The notes: generated by a model from the letters alone, not told the origin. A DNA stretch of 64,000 nt from Agromyces cerinus (GCF_016907835.1 NZ_JAFBCT010000001.1:992001-1056000); one strand, 5' to 3'. Positions 6,668 through 16,642 are shown, counted from the first letter of the stretch. Program-made: numbers and translations.

Positions 6668-8916
6668 CCGATGGGCGCGACACCGAGGGGCGCGACGCGA
6701 CGACCGGCGGCGAGATCGCGCCCGGCTCGTTCACCCTCGACTCCCGGCTGTCGGGTGCACTCGGCGGTCGCACGGCCCAGGCGTTCGAGCGCGGGTTCGG
6801 GCACCGCACCGTCGGCGACCTGCTCGCGCACTACCCGCGGCGCTACGCCATGCGCGGCGAACTCACCGCGCTCGCGACCCTGCCGCTCGACGAGAACATC
6901 ACGATCATCGCCGAGGTGATCGAGGTCGGCGAACGGTCGATGCGCGCTCGCCGCGGCTCGATCGTCGAGGCGAAGATCACCGACGGCACGGGCGTGCTGA
7001 CGCTCACGTTCTTCAACCAGCGCTGGCGCGCCGCCGACCTCCGGCCGGGGCGTCGCGGCATCTTCGCCGGCAAGGTGAGCGACTACAAGGGGCAGCGCCA
7101 GCTCGCGCACCCCGACTACGAGCTGTTCGACGACGCCACGCCGCTCGAGGCCGGTGATGCGGCCGCCAAGCGCTGGGCTGAGGCGCCGATCCCGATCTAC
7201 CCCGCGACGAGCACGCTCGCCAGCTGGCAGATCGCGAAGGCGATCGAGCTCGTGCTCGACGGGCTCGCCCCGCTCGACGACCCCCTGCCCGCGTCGGTGC
7301 GCGCCGCGAAGTCGCTCCTGGCGCACCGTGAGGCGCTCGAACTCGTGCACCGGCCCGAGCGCGACGGCGACTGGAAGCGTGCACGCGGCACGCTGCGCTT
7401 CACCGAGGCGTTCGTGCTGCAGACGGCGCTGCTCGAGCGCCGTGCCGAGCTGCGCACGCACACGACCGCCGCGCGGCAGCCCGTGCCCGGTGGCCTCCTC
7501 GAGCGGTTCGACGCGGCACTGCCGTTCACGCTCACGGGCGACCAGCTCGAGGTCGGCGGCGAGATCGCGCACGACCTCGGCGAGCCGGTGCCGATGAACC
7601 GGCTCGTGCAGGGCGAGGTGGGCTCGGGCAAGACGGTCGTGGCGCTCCGCGCGATGCTGGCCGTCGCCGACTCCGGCGGCCAGTCGGCGCTGCTGGCTCC
7701 GACCGAGGTGCTCGCCGGCCAGCACCTGCGATCGATCGCCAAGATGCTCGGCCCCGATCTGGCGGCAGAACTCATGCCGACCCTGCTCACGGGCCAACTC
7801 CCGCTCGCCGAGCGCAAGAAGGCGCTCCTGCGAGCGGCAGCGGGCCAGTCCCGCATCGTCGTCGGCACGCATGCGCTGCTCGGCGACAACGTCTCGTTCG
7901 CCGACCTCGGTCTCGTCGTCGTCGACGAGCAGCACCGCTTCGGCGTCGAGCAGCGCGAGGCCCTGCGCCTGAAGGGGCAGAGCCCCCCGCACGTGCTCGT
8001 GCTGACGGCCACGCCGATTCCGCGCACCGTCGCGATGACGGTGTTCGGCGACCTCGACGTGTCGACCATCCGCGAGCTGCCGGCGGGCCGCGCCGGCATC
8101 ACCTCCCAGGTCGTGCCGCTCGCGATCCGGCCGACCTGGCGTCCGCGCATCTGGGAGCGGCTCGCCGAAGAGCTCGCGCTCGGGCGGCAGGCGTTCGTCG
8201 TCTGTCCCGCCATCGAGGCGAAGGTCGTCGAAGACGAGGGTCCCGGGGGCGCGGCCGGAGTCGTGTCCGCAGACGGCGAGGGTCAAGCGGATGCCGCGGC
8301 GCCCGTGGCATCCGTCGTCGCCGTGCTGGCAGAGCTGCGCGCCCATCCCCGCTTCGCCGAGACGCGCATCGCACCCCTGCACGGCCGCATGACGGCCGAC
8401 GAGAAAGACGCGACGATGCGCGCGTTCTCGGCCGGTGAGATCGACGTGCTCGTCGCGACCACGGTCATCGAGGTCGGCGTCGACGTTCCGAACGCGAGCG
8501 CCATGGTCGTCGTCGACGCCGACCGGTTCGGCGTCTCGCAGCTGCACCAGCTGCGCGGCCGGGTCGGCCGTGGCTCGGTGCCCGGCCTCTGCCTGCTCGT
8601 GACGTCGGCCGTGCCCGGGTCGCTCGCCCTGCAGCGCGTCGAGGCCGTCGCCGCGACACTCGACGGCTTCGAACTCGCCCAGGCCGATCTCGAGCTGCGG
8701 CAGGAGGGCGACGTGCTCGGTGCCGTGCAATCCGGCGGGCGCTCGTCGCTGAAGCTCCTGAAGGTCGCACGCGACGGCGACCTCATCGCCGAGGCGCGCG
8801 AGATGGCGCAGGAGGTGCTCGACGGCGGCGACGGGCTCGCTGCGCACCCGGCGCTCGCTGCTGCCGTGCGCCGCCGGCTCGACGAGGAGACCAGCGGATA
8901 CCTGAGCAAGGGCTGA
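6664..8916 (+). CDS. recG: ATP-dependent DNA helicase RecG
   Basis: A 750-residue helicase that remodels stalled replication forks and Holliday junctions. The N-terminal wedge/OB region contains GHRTVGDLLAHYPRRY. The motor has Walker A GEVGSGKT at about residues 317-324, the RecG-type Walker B DEQH near residue 420, TATPIPRT and, at the C-terminal half, VATTVIEVGVDVPNA and QLRGRVGRG. An alanine- and glycine-rich insert sits between the two RecA-like lobes (around residues 525-545). A TACGAT -10-like hexamer (6652-6657) lies 6 bases before the ATG, so an additional leaderless promoter inside the upstream gene is possible. Confidence 0.95.
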   Translation: MTDGRDTEGRDATTGGEIAPGSFTLDSRLSGALGGRTAQAFERGFGHRTVGDLLAHYPRRYAMRGELTALATLPLDENITIIAEVIEVGERSMRARRGSIVEAKITDGTGVLTLTFFNQRWRAADLRPGRRGIFAGKVSDYKGQRQLAHPDYELFDDATPLEAGDAAAKRWAEAPIPIYPATSTLASWQIAKAIELVLDGLAPLDDPLPASVRAAKSLLAHREALELVHRPERDGDWKRARGTLRFTEAFVLQTALLERRAELRTHTTAARQPVPGGLLERFDAALPFTLTGDQLEVGGEIAHDLGEPVPMNRLVQGEVGSGKTVVALRAMLAVADSGGQSALLAPTEVLAGQHLRSIAKMLGPDLAAELMPTLLTGQLPLAERKKALLRAAAGQSRIVVGTHALLGDNVSFADLGLVVVDEQHRFGVEQREALRLKGQSPPHVLVLTATPIPRTVAMTVFGDLDVSTIRELPAGRAGITSQVVPLAIRPTWRPRIWERLAEELALGRQAFVVCPAIEAKVVEDEGPGGAAGVVSADGEGQADAAAPVASVVAVLAELRAHPRFAETRIAPLHGRMTADEKDATMRAFSAGEIDVLVATTVIEVGVDVPNASAMVVVDADRFGVSQLHQLRGRVGRGSVPGLCLLVTSAVPGSLALQRVEAVAATLDGFELAQADLELRQEGDVLGAVQSGGRSSLKLLKVARDGDLIAEAREMAQEVLDGGDGLAAHPALAAAVRRRLDEETSGYLSKG

Positions 8917-8954
8917 GACTCTCCACAGCCCCTCGCGCGAGGCTGCGCGGGCAG

Positions 8955-8960
8955 TACGCT
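8955..8960 (+). promoter_or_regulatory. Candidate -10 element for coaD
   Basis: TACGCT lies 7 bases before the coaD ATG. No ribosome binding site is seen in the gap, so this resembles the leaderless arrangement at thiL, ftsY and ffh. No convincing -35 hexamer is visible. Confidence 0.35.
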
Positions 8961-8967
8961 GGTGCGT

Positions 8968-9459
8968 ATGCAGCGGATCGCCGTCGTCCCAGGATCGTTC
9001 GACCCCGTCACGCGCGGCCACCTCGACGTCATCGAACGGGCCGCCGGGCTCTACGACGAGCTGCACGTCGTCGTCGTGCACAACCCCGACAAGTCGGCGC
9101 TGCTGCCGATCGCGCAGCGGGTCTCGCTCATCGAGCGATCGATCGCCGAGGCCGGTATCCGGGGCCGCATCGTCGTGGCGTCGTGGAGCATGGGCCTCCT
9201 CGTCGACTACTGCACCGATGTCGGCGCCTCCGTGCTCGTGAAGGGCGTGCGATCGCAGCTCGACGTCGCCTACGAGACGCCCATGGCGATCGTCAACCGC
9301 CACCTCGCAGGGGTCGAGACGGTGTTCCTCCTGCCCGACCCGGCGAACGCGCACGTGTCGAGTTCGCTCGTGCGTCAGGTGTCCGCGCTCGGCGGCGACG
9401 TCGCTCCGTACGTGCCGCCGGCGGTGGCCGAGTACCTCCAGGCGGCGATGACGCCATGA
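8968..9459 (+). CDS. coaD: Pantetheine-phosphate adenylyltransferase
   Basis: A 163-residue nucleotidyltransferase that converts 4'-phosphopantetheine and ATP to dephospho-CoA, the penultimate step of coenzyme A synthesis. The signature [14 protein letters not shown] holds the (T/H)xGH motif near residue 16, and the C-terminal SSSLVRQ corresponds to the ISSTxxR phosphate-binding motif. Length is normal for the family. The start at 8968 gives the canonical [12 protein letters not shown]-terminus; GTG 8962 is less likely. Its TGA overlaps the start of the following MoxR gene. Confidence 0.95.
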   Translation: MQRIAVVPGSFDPVTRGHLDVIERAAGLYDELHVVVVHNPDKSALLPIAQRVSLIERSIAEAGIRGRIVVASWSMGLLVDYCTDVGASVLVKGVRSQLDVAYETPMAIVNRHLAGVETVFLLPDPANAHVSSSLVRQVSALGGDVAPYVPPAVAEYLQAAMTP

Positions 9460-10460
9460 CCGAGACGACGGCCGTCGCGGCGAAGATGGGCATCGACGAG
9501 GTCGGTGCGCGGGCGGCCGCGATCGTGCAGAACGTCGAGGCGGTCATCGCCGGCAAGCGCGAGGCCGTCACGAGCGCGCTCACGGTGCTGCTCGCCGAGG
9601 GTCACCTGCTCATCGAAGACGTGCCCGGTGTGGGCAAGACGATGCTCGCCAAGACCCTCGCCCGCTCGGTCGACGCGACGGTCAGCCGCATCCAGTTCAC
9701 GCCCGACCTGCTGCCGAGCGATGTCACCGGCGTCTCGGTGTTCGACCAGGCGAGCCGGCGCTTCGAGTTCAAGCACGGGCCGGTGTTCGCCAACATCGTG
9801 ATCGGCGACGAGATCAACCGTGCGAGCCCGAAGACGCAGTCGGCGCTGCTCGAGTGCATGGAGGAGCGCCAGGTCACCGCCGATGGCACGACCTATCGGC
9901 TCGAGCCGCCGTTCACGGTCATCGCGACGCAGAACCCGGTCGAGATGGAGGGCACGTACCCGTTGCCCGAGGCGCAGCGCGACCGCTTCATGGCCCGCAT
10001 CTCCATGGGCTACCCCTCGTCGACCGACGAGTTGGCGATGCTCTCGACCCGTGAGACGTCGAGCCCGCTCGACACACTGCAGCCGGTCGTCGACCTCGAC
10101 GAGCTCCGCGGCATGATCGAGGCCGTGCAGCACGTCTTCACGTCGCAGCCGGTCAAGGAGTACGCCGTCGAGCTCGCGCGGGCCACGCGTGAAGACCGGC
10201 AGCTGCGACTCGGCGCGAGCCCGCGAGCCACGCTGCAGCTCATCCGCGCAGCGAAGGCGCACGCGGCCATGCACGGCCGTGACTTCGTGCTGCCCGACGA
10301 CGTCGACGCCCTCGCCGTGCCGGTGCTGGCGCACCGTCTCGTGCCGACGAGCCGTGCGGTCGGCGCGCACGACCGCGACAGCGGGCCGCTCATCGACGCC
10401 ATCGTGCGCCGAATCGTGGGGGAGACGCCGGTTCCGGTCGGCAGCGCGCGAAGGAACTGA
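9456..10460 (+). CDS. MoxR-family AAA+ ATPase
   Basis: A 334-residue MoxR-type AAA+ protein, a chaperone-like ATPase usually paired with DUF58/VWA proteins. Walker A GVGKT is near residue 62 ([11 protein letters not shown]), Walker B is GDEINRA, the sensor region is [22 protein letters not shown], and the C-terminal lid contains [10 protein letters not shown]. It starts with ATGA overlapping the coaD stop, and it is followed immediately by a DUF58 protein and a transglutaminase. This triplet is a conserved bacterial cassette; its client process, perhaps envelope-related, is not established. Confidence 0.9.
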   Translation: MTETTAVAAKMGIDEVGARAAAIVQNVEAVIAGKREAVTSALTVLLAEGHLLIEDVPGVGKTMLAKTLARSVDATVSRIQFTPDLLPSDVTGVSVFDQASRRFEFKHGPVFANIVIGDEINRASPKTQSALLECMEERQVTADGTTYRLEPPFTVIATQNPVEMEGTYPLPEAQRDRFMARISMGYPSSTDELAMLSTRETSSPLDTLQPVVDLDELRGMIEAVQHVFTSQPVKEYAVELARATREDRQLRLGASPRATLQLIRAAKAHAAMHGRDFVLPDDVDALAVPVLAHRLVPTSRAVGAHDRDSGPLIDAIVRRIVGETPVPVGSARRN

Positions 10461-10461
10461 C

Positions 10462-11844
10462 ATGTGGCGCCCCCGCTCCGCTCGAATCGCGACCTGGCCG
10501 CGGCTCACTCGCCGGGGTGCCACGCTCGTCATCGTCGGGGTGCTGCTGCTCGCGGTGTCGCTCTGGTTCGACTCGCGCGATGTGCTCGTGCTCGCCTTCG
10601 TCGGCATCGCCATGCCGGCCGTGGCCGCCCTCTTCGTCGCCATGCGCAAGCCGAGTCTCGGGGTCACCCGCAGATTCTCCCCGCCGGTCGTCGACGCCGG
10701 CACCTCGACCCGGGTGGCGCTCGTCATCAAGAACCGTTCGCGTCGAACCTTCGACGGGGCGCACTGGCGCGACGGAGTGCCGTCGACGCTCACGGCCGCG
10801 CCCGAGGCCATCCTGCCCGCGATGGGGCCCTACGAGTCGATGCTGCCCTCGGGTGACGACACGGTGCGCGTGGAGTACCGGCTGCGAACCCCTCGCCGAG
10901 GGGTCTACCCGATCGGCCCGCTGCGGGTCGGCATCGCCGATCCATTCGGCCTCGCCCGCGTCGATCGCGACATCGGTGGCGCCCACGAGATCGTGGTCAC
11001 GCCGCGGGTGACGCCGCTCGACACTGCGCTCGGTTCGGCGGCGAGCGTCGACGGCGTGCTCAACGGCCTGCAGTTGCGCACCCACCCGAACTCCGACGAG
11101 CTCATCGCACGCGAGTACCGCTACGGCGACCCGCTGCGGCGGGTGAACTGGGCGGCGACCGCCCGGCGAGGCGAGCTCATGGTGCGCGAAGAGGAGCAGC
11201 GCGGCGACCCCGAGGCGCGGATCATCCTCGACACGACCCTGGCGGGGCGTGCGAAGCCGGCGGGTCACCGTCGCGACGGCGACGACGGGCCGCATTTCGG
11301 CTTCGAACTCGGCGTCGAGGTCGCGGCGTCGATCGGCATGCACCTGCTCGAGCACGGCTACCGGGTGCGGTGCGACCGCCTCGACGACACCGAGCGGGGA
11401 CTCGCCTCCGGCGATTCGGGTGCCGGCTATCGCATGCCCGGCGGCGATCGACTGATGCTCGAAGACCTCGCCCGTCTCGACGGACCCACCGGCTCCGCTG
11501 GGGTGCGTGCCGCGTCGAACGCGCGGGCGCACACCGCGGGCTCGCGCGGCCGCGATGCCCGCATGCCGGGGTTCGCCGTGCTCGTCGACCCCGACGAACA
11601 CGACGCCCGCTCGCTCATCGCATTGCGATCGAGCATCGAGCCGGCCGTGGTCTTCGCGACGGAAGCGGTGTCCGGCGGCATCGTCGATCTGCTCGAGAAG
11701 GCCGACTGGCGCGTCGTGCGCGTGCGCCGGGCGGCCGACATCCCTGCGGCGTGGTCGGGCACGACCCGCGTCCAGCCCGCTGCTCCGCGCAGCCCCGCCG
11801 CCGGTCGCGGCCCTGTCGCACCCGGAGCGCCCGATGCGTCCTGA
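10462..11844 (+). CDS. DUF58 domain-containing membrane protein
   Basis: A 460-residue protein with two closely spaced hydrophobic segments near the N-terminus (about residues 18-55), then a large cytoplasmic or extracytoplasmic part carrying the DUF58 hallmark REYRYGDPLRRVNW near residue 215, followed by a VWA-like fold region. DUF58 proteins are partners of MoxR ATPases. The ATG at 10462 follows AAGGA by 6 bases. Its stop overlaps the transglutaminase start by 11 bases, confirming an operon with moxR and the next gene. The C-terminal 30 residues are proline- and arginine-rich. Confidence 0.88.
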   Translation: MWRPRSARIATWPRLTRRGATLVIVGVLLLAVSLWFDSRDVLVLAFVGIAMPAVAALFVAMRKPSLGVTRRFSPPVVDAGTSTRVALVIKNRSRRTFDGAHWRDGVPSTLTAAPEAILPAMGPYESMLPSGDDTVRVEYRLRTPRRGVYPIGPLRVGIADPFGLARVDRDIGGAHEIVVTPRVTPLDTALGSAASVDGVLNGLQLRTHPNSDELIAREYRYGDPLRRVNWAATARRGELMVREEEQRGDPEARIILDTTLAGRAKPAGHRRDGDDGPHFGFELGVEVAASIGMHLLEHGYRVRCDRLDDTERGLASGDSGAGYRMPGGDRLMLEDLARLDGPTGSAGVRAASNARAHTAGSRGRDARMPGFAVLVDPDEHDARSLIALRSSIEPAVVFATEAVSGGIVDLLEKADWRVVRVRRAADIPAAWSGTTRVQPAAPRSPAAGRGPVAPGAPDAS

Positions 11845-14161
11845 TCCGGTTCCCCTGTCGCGCGCTCAGCGGCTCGCCCTGACCGCCGCGTCCTTCCTGC
11901 TGCTCGCCACCGCGGCGATGGCGCTCGGCCCGCTCATCGCCGGCAGCGGATGGTGGTGGCTCTGCGCCTTCATCGCCGGGGGCGTGCTGTTCGCCGGCAC
12001 CGGCCTGCGCGCGCTGCGCACCCCCGCCTCGCTCGTGCCCGTGCTCGAACTCGTGGTGCTCCTCGCCCTCCTGACCCTCGTGTTCGGCGGGGCGACGAGC
12101 ATCGCCCTCGTCATCCCGACCCAGGGCACCTTCGAGGCCTTCGGCGACCTCATGGCGGGGGCCCAGCGCACGATCGAGCAGCAGTCGGTGCCCGCCATCC
12201 CCGTTCCGCCGCTGCTGTTCGCCCTCGCGCTCGGCACGGGGCTGCTCGCCTTCGTCGTCGACGTGCTCGTGCAGACCCTCAGGGTGCCGGCGCTCGCCGC
12301 GGTGCCGGCGCTCGTGCCCGTGGTCGTGCCGGGCTTCATCATCGAGGCGGGCGCAGAGGCCCCGGCCCTCGTGCTGACCGCGGCGGCATACCTGCTGCTG
12401 CTCCGGGTCGATGTGCGGGTGCGGCGACGGGCGAGACTCGCCGCCGGGGCCGAGGGCGATGACGCCGCGACGATCGTGCCGCCGAACCGGGTGCCCATCG
12501 TCTCGACGCTCGGCGCATCGCTCGGCCTCGCCGCGGTCGGCCTCCTCACCGCATCGATCCTGGCCGCATCGACGCCGAGCATCTCGTCGAGCCTGCTGCT
12601 CGGGTCGCAGAGCCCGGGCACACTGTTCGGCCGCGGAGTGAGCCCGTTCATCGACCTGGGGCGGGATCTGCGGCGTCCCGAGGCACGCCCGGCCTTCCAC
12701 TACTTCGCTCGCGACGCCGACCGTCCGTACTTCACCCTGCTCACGCTCGACGAGTTCGAGGGCGAGGTGTGGGGCGCCAGCAAGGAGGCCGTCGACGGCG
12801 ACAACACCGTCGATGCGATGCCGAGGCCCGAGGGCCTCTCCGATGAGGTCGAGACCTCGGAGCATCCGATCGAGGTGATCGTCGACGAGGTGCGCACGAC
12901 ATGGCTCCCCGTGCCGTATCCGACCTCGCGCATCGAGGGTCTCAACGGTTCCTGGTTCTGGGACGAGGGGTCGCTCTCGGTGCGCAGCGTCGACACGAAC
13001 ACCGGTGGGCAGCACTACACGGCCACCCGTGTCGAGGTGGAGCCCACGGTTGCACAGCTTCGCCAGGCGAGCACCGAGGTGCCGGCAGAGCTCGAGGGCA
13101 ACCTCGCGCTCCCCGATGAGATGCCGCCGATCATCGCCGACACGGCGGCGACGGTGACCGCGGGCACCGCCTCCCGCTACGACGCGGCGGTGGCGATCCA
13201 GTCCTTCCTCCGCTCCTCCCAGTTCGACTACTCGACCGAGGCGCCGGTCGCCGAGGGCTACGACGGCGGCGGCTTCGACGTGATCGCCAAGTTCCTCGAG
13301 ACCAAGTCGGGTTACTGCGTGCACTTCGCGTCGACGATGGCGGTGCTCGCGCGCGAGATCGGCATCCCGTCGCGCATCTCGCTCGGGTACACGCAAGGGT
13401 CCCCGACGCAGGAGCGCGTCGACGGCGTGCAGCGCATCGAGGTCGACTCGCACGACCTGCACTCGTGGCCCGAGCTCTACTTCGAAGGCGTCGGGTGGGT
13501 GCCGTTCGAGCCGACGCCGGGGCGCGGCAGCGTGCCCGATTACTCCCGGCCAGGTGCGGGCGACGGCACCGGAGCGGCGGCGCCGAGCACGGCACCCGTC
13601 ACCCCGGGTGCGAGCGGCCGCCCCGAACTCGACCCCGATCGCGGGCTCGCCGGGCAGGCCGGTGGCGACGCCGCGGCGAACGCGTGGTGGCAGCGCGGTG
13701 TGCCGGTGGCAGTCATCGTGCTGCTCGTGCTCCTCCTCCCGGCGATGCTGCGTCTCGGGCAGCGCTGGACGCGCCGCCGACGCATCGCGAAGGGCGAACG
13801 GCCCGCGGATGCCGCGTGGGACGAGGTCATCGCGACGGCTCGCGATCTCTGGGCGGGCGGCGACGACGCCGAGACGGCCCGAGCGTTCGCCGCGTCGGTC
13901 GCCGAGCGCGAGGCGTTCGGCGGCGCCGAGGCGAGGGCTGCCCTGTTCGAACTCCGCGATGCCGTCGAACGCGAACGGTACGGCCCAGACGCCGCATCGA
14001 TTGCGGCGGCACCCGCCCTGCTCGGCGATCTCGCGACGGTGCGCGCTGCCCTGCTCGCCGATGCCGCACCGGCGGTGCGCGCGCGTGCCGTGCTCGCGCC
14101 GCGTTCGCTCATCGACGTCGCGCGACGGGCGTTCGGCGAACGCCCATCCCTCGGCGCGTAG
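11834..14161 (+). CDS. Transglutaminase-like membrane protein (TgpA type)
   Basis: A 775-residue protein with at least five hydrophobic segments in the first 240 residues (beginning ALTAASFLLLATAAMALG), a long extracytoplasmic region with the transglutaminase core, and a further membrane segment (VIVLLVLLLPAMLRL) before a charged C-terminal tail. The core has Cys495 in SGYCVHFASTMAVLAR and His543 in HDLHSWPELYF; the third position is Glu in VPFEPTPG rather than the more usual Asp. It completes the moxR-DUF58-transglutaminase cassette. Substrate is unknown; cell-envelope protein or peptide processing is the usual guess. The start at 11834 overlaps the DUF58 gene. Confidence 0.88.
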   Translation: MRPDPVPLSRAQRLALTAASFLLLATAAMALGPLIAGSGWWWLCAFIAGGVLFAGTGLRALRTPASLVPVLELVVLLALLTLVFGGATSIALVIPTQGTFEAFGDLMAGAQRTIEQQSVPAIPVPPLLFALALGTGLLAFVVDVLVQTLRVPALAAVPALVPVVVPGFIIEAGAEAPALVLTAAAYLLLLRVDVRVRRRARLAAGAEGDDAATIVPPNRVPIVSTLGASLGLAAVGLLTASILAASTPSISSSLLLGSQSPGTLFGRGVSPFIDLGRDLRRPEARPAFHYFARDADRPYFTLLTLDEFEGEVWGASKEAVDGDNTVDAMPRPEGLSDEVETSEHPIEVIVDEVRTTWLPVPYPTSRIEGLNGSWFWDEGSLSVRSVDTNTGGQHYTATRVEVEPTVAQLRQASTEVPAELEGNLALPDEMPPIIADTAATVTAGTASRYDAAVAIQSFLRSSQFDYSTEAPVAEGYDGGGFDVIAKFLETKSGYCVHFASTMAVLAREIGIPSRISLGYTQGSPTQERVDGVQRIEVDSHDLHSWPELYFEGVGWVPFEPTPGRGSVPDYSRPGAGDGTGAAAPSTAPVTPGASGRPELDPDRGLAGQAGGDAAANAWWQRGVPVAVIVLLVLLLPAMLRLGQRWTRRRRIAKGERPADAAWDEVIATARDLWAGGDDAETARAFAASVAEREAFGGAEARAALFELRDAVERERYGPDAASIAAAPALLGDLATVRAALLADAAPAVRARAVLAPRSLIDVARRAFGERPSLGA

Positions 14162-14164
14162 ACT
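14159..14164 (+). promoter_or_regulatory. Candidate -10 element for the DUF177-rpmF unit
   Basis: TAGACT spans the transglutaminase stop codon and lies 8 bases before the GTG of the DUF177 gene, with no clear ribosome binding site between them. This again resembles a leaderless promoter. Confidence 0.35.
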
Positions 14165-14172
14165 CGTCGATC

Positions 14173-14742
14173 GTGGCCATCAAGTATTCCCCGTTCCGTG
14201 TGAACGTCCGCGACCTCGTCAACCGTCCCGGCGAGATGCGCGAGCACCCCTTCTCCGTCGCCGCCGGCGACCAGATGGGCGAGGGACTCGTCGCCGTTCG
14301 CGCCGGATCCGAGCTCGACATCGACGTCCGACTCGAGTCGGTGCATGAGGGCATCCTCGTCACCGCAGAGGTCGACGCGGTCGCCGAGGGGGAGTGCGGC
14401 CGATGCCTCATCGACATCGCCCTGCCCGTCGAAGTCGAGTTCCAAGAACTCTTCGGGTATCATTCTGGGGAAGCCATCGAGTATGAGGTTCAAGACGACC
14501 ACGTGGATCTTGAACCACTCATCCGAGATGCGGTAGTGCTGGCACTGCCGTTCCAGCCGGTGTGCCGACCGGATTGCCCGGGACTCGACCTCGAGACCGG
14601 GCTCCGACTGGCCGATCATCCGGAACTCGTCACCCCTGAGCACAGCGATCCACGATGGTCCGCGCTCGCAGGGTTCCAGGCTTCCGAAGACAGCGGCCCG
14701 GATGACGCATCCGGCGCCGACCAGCAGAGAGAAGAGAGATAG
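14173..14742 (+). CDS. DUF177 (YceD-family) protein
   Basis: A 189-residue protein of the DUF177/YceD family, which is almost always encoded immediately before rpmF and is linked to rRNA or ribosome assembly. It carries the pattern GECGRCL near residue 75 and CRPDCPGL near residue 135, four cysteines that could hold a metal, and an acidic C-terminal tail. GTG 14173 is chosen because VAIKYSPFRVNVRDL matches the usual N-terminus. It ends 2 bases before rpmF. The precise biochemical role is not known. Confidence 0.85.
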   Translation: MAIKYSPFRVNVRDLVNRPGEMREHPFSVAAGDQMGEGLVAVRAGSELDIDVRLESVHEGILVTAEVDAVAEGECGRCLIDIALPVEVEFQELFGYHSGEAIEYEVQDDHVDLEPLIRDAVVLALPFQPVCRPDCPGLDLETGLRLADHPELVTPEHSDPRWSALAGFQASEDSGPDDASGADQQREER

Positions 14743-14744
14743 TC

Positions 14745-14948
14745 ATGGCTGTTCCGAAGCGGAAGAAGTCACGCGCCCGAACCCACATGCGCCGTGCGCA
14801 GTGGAAGGCCGAGGTCCCCACCCTGGTCAAGACGGTCGAGAACGGCAAGGTCACCTACAGCCTTCCTCACCGCGCCAAGGTCGTCGAGGACTCGGCGGGC
14901 ACCCCGCTCTTCCTCGAGTACAAGGGCCGCAAGGTCGCCGACGTCTAG
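14745..14948 (+). CDS. rpmF: 50S ribosomal protein L32
   Basis: A 67-residue ribosomal protein, complete, beginning MAVPKRKKSRARTHMRRAQW, the diagnostic L32 start. A strong purine stretch (GAGAGAAGAGAG) precedes the ATG. The cysteines of the zinc-binding form are absent, so this is the zinc-independent version. It is in the standard position between DUF177 and rnc. Confidence 0.97.
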   Translation: MAVPKRKKSRARTHMRRAQWKAEVPTLVKTVENGKVTYSLPHRAKVVEDSAGTPLFLEYKGRKVADV

Positions 14949-14976
14949 TCGGCCCCAGACACCCGAACGACCGGTC

Positions 14977-15687
14977 GTGACGCGAACGGAGCTCAACGGG
15001 GCAGTGGATCACGCGCTCGAAGAGCTGCAGCAACGCCTGCAGATCTCGATCGATCCCGCCCTGCTCCAGCTCGCGCTCACGCACCGGTCATTCGCGTACG
15101 AGAACGGCGGCATCCCGACCAACGAGCGCCTGGAGTTCCTGGGCGATTCGATCCTCGGGCAGGCCGTGACGGTCAAGCTGTTCCGTGATCACCCCGATCT
15201 CGACGAAGGCGAACTCGCGAAGCGGCGGGCGAGTCTCGTCTCGAGTGTCGCGCTGGCAGAGGTCGGTCGCACCATCGGCGTCGGTCGGTTCATCCGGCTC
15301 GGTCGTGGCGAGACCATGACCGGCGGCGCCGACAAGCCGTCGATCCTCGCCGACACGGTCGAGGCGATCATCGGCGCGGTGTACCTCGACGCCGGTGGCG
15401 ACACCGCCACGGAGCTCGTGATGCGCCTCGTCGCGCCGCTCATGAAGGACCCCGCGCGCTTCGGCGCGGCGATGGACCCGAAGACGAGCCTGCAGGAGAT
15501 CGCAGCTCGCCGTGGATCCACGGCACCGGCCTACACGGTCGCCGAGAGCGGACCCGACCACAACAAGCACTTCGTCGCCACGGTGACCGTCGGCGACCTC
15601 GTCGAGGCTTCGGGCGAGGGCTCGAGCAAGAAGCAGGCCGAGATGGCCGCCGCGCTCGAGGCCTGGACCCTGCTGAACCCAGCCTGA
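14977..15687 (+). CDS. rnc: Ribonuclease III
   Basis: A 236-residue double-strand-specific endoribonuclease that processes rRNA precursors and some mRNAs. The catalytic signature NERLEFLGDSILG is near residue 49, the second acidic cluster is ADTVEAIIGAVYLD, and the C-terminal third is a dsRNA-binding domain ending with GSSKKQAEMAAALEA. GTG 14977 is taken as start; GTG 15004 is an in-frame alternative that would also keep the full nuclease domain. It ends one base before mutM. Confidence 0.93.
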   Translation: MTRTELNGAVDHALEELQQRLQISIDPALLQLALTHRSFAYENGGIPTNERLEFLGDSILGQAVTVKLFRDHPDLDEGELAKRRASLVSSVALAEVGRTIGVGRFIRLGRGETMTGGADKPSILADTVEAIIGAVYLDAGGDTATELVMRLVAPLMKDPARFGAAMDPKTSLQEIAARRGSTAPAYTVAESGPDHNKHFVATVTVGDLVEASGEGSSKKQAEMAAALEAWTLLNPA

Positions 15688-15688
15688 C

Positions 15689-16612
15689 GTGCCCGAACTG
15701 CCCGAGGTCGAGATGGTGCGCGCCGGGCTCGCGCCCGCCGTCACCGGCGCCATGGTCTCGGCGGTCGAGGTGCTCGAGCCGCGCTCGCTGAAACGGCACG
15801 ACGCGGCATCCGGCGATTTCGAGACCCTGCTGACGGGCGCCCGCATCGACGCGGCCGTGCGCCGCGGCAAGTTCCTCTGGCTGCCCCTCTCGGGTGATGA
15901 GCGGCGCGACGGGCGAGCTGTCGTCGGCCACCTCGGCATGAGCGGGCAGATGCTGCTGCGCACGCCCGATCATCCGGGCGACGACGCGCATGCCCGCGTG
16001 CGAGTGCACCTCGAGCATCCGGAGCACGGTGAGCTTCGCGTCGACTTCGTCGATCAGCGCATCTTCGGCTCCCTCGCGATCGACCGCCTCGTGCCGACGG
16101 CCGACGGCGAGATCGGCGGTTTCTCCGACGGCGTCACGGGGGAGTGGGCGCGGCAGGTGCCGGCGCAGGTCGCCCATATCGCGCGGGATCCCCTCGACCC
16201 GGCGTTCTCCGAGCGCGCGTTCGTCGCAGCACTGGCGAAACGCGGCACGGCGATCAAGCGCGTGCTGCTCGACCAGGGCGTCGTCAGCGGCATCGGCAAC
16301 ATCTACGCCGACGAGTCCCTGTGGGCTGTGCGGCTGCACGGTGAGCAGCCCGCGTCGTCGCTCTCGAGCCGGCGTGCCCGCGAGCTCCTCGGCGCCGTGC
16401 GCGAGGTGCTCGGCAAGGCACTCGCCGAGGGCGGTACGAGCTTCGACGCCCAGTACGTGAACGTCAACGGGGCATCCGGGTACTTCGAGCACTCGCTGAA
16501 CGCCTACGGGCGCGCCGGAAAGCCCTGCCCTCGCTGCGGCACCGCGATGGTGCGCGAGCAGTTCATGAACCGCGGTTCGCACTTCTGCCCCAGGTGCCAG
16601 CGGTTGCGGTGA
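15689..16612 (+). CDS. mutM: Formamidopyrimidine-DNA glycosylase
   Basis: A 307-residue Fpg/Nei-family base-excision enzyme that removes 8-oxoguanine and other oxidised purines and nicks the strand. It starts with the catalytic PELPEVE, contains the lysine region HLGMSGQML, the helix-two-turn-helix GIGNIYADESLW, and ends in a zinc finger CPRCG...HFCPRCQ. The GTG start at 15689 leaves the essential Pro at position 2. It follows rnc by one base, the arrangement common in actinobacteria where rnc-mutM precedes smc. Confidence 0.95.
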   Translation: MPELPEVEMVRAGLAPAVTGAMVSAVEVLEPRSLKRHDAASGDFETLLTGARIDAAVRRGKFLWLPLSGDERRDGRAVVGHLGMSGQMLLRTPDHPGDDAHARVRVHLEHPEHGELRVDFVDQRIFGSLAIDRLVPTADGEIGGFSDGVTGEWARQVPAQVAHIARDPLDPAFSERAFVAALAKRGTAIKRVLLDQGVVSGIGNIYADESLWAVRLHGEQPASSLSSRRARELLGAVREVLGKALAEGGTSFDAQYVNVNGASGYFEHSLNAYGRAGKPCPRCGTAMVREQFMNRGSHFCPRCQRLR

Positions 16613-16642
16613 TGCGGTGAGGGTCGCCGCGCAACCCGAAGA

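Noticed and set aside
6484..9354. 956-codon minus-strand frame opposite recG and coaD
   Set aside because: Composition (RR, EH, DD runs) is typical of antisense to a GC-rich gene; recG and coaD on the plus strand are unmistakable.
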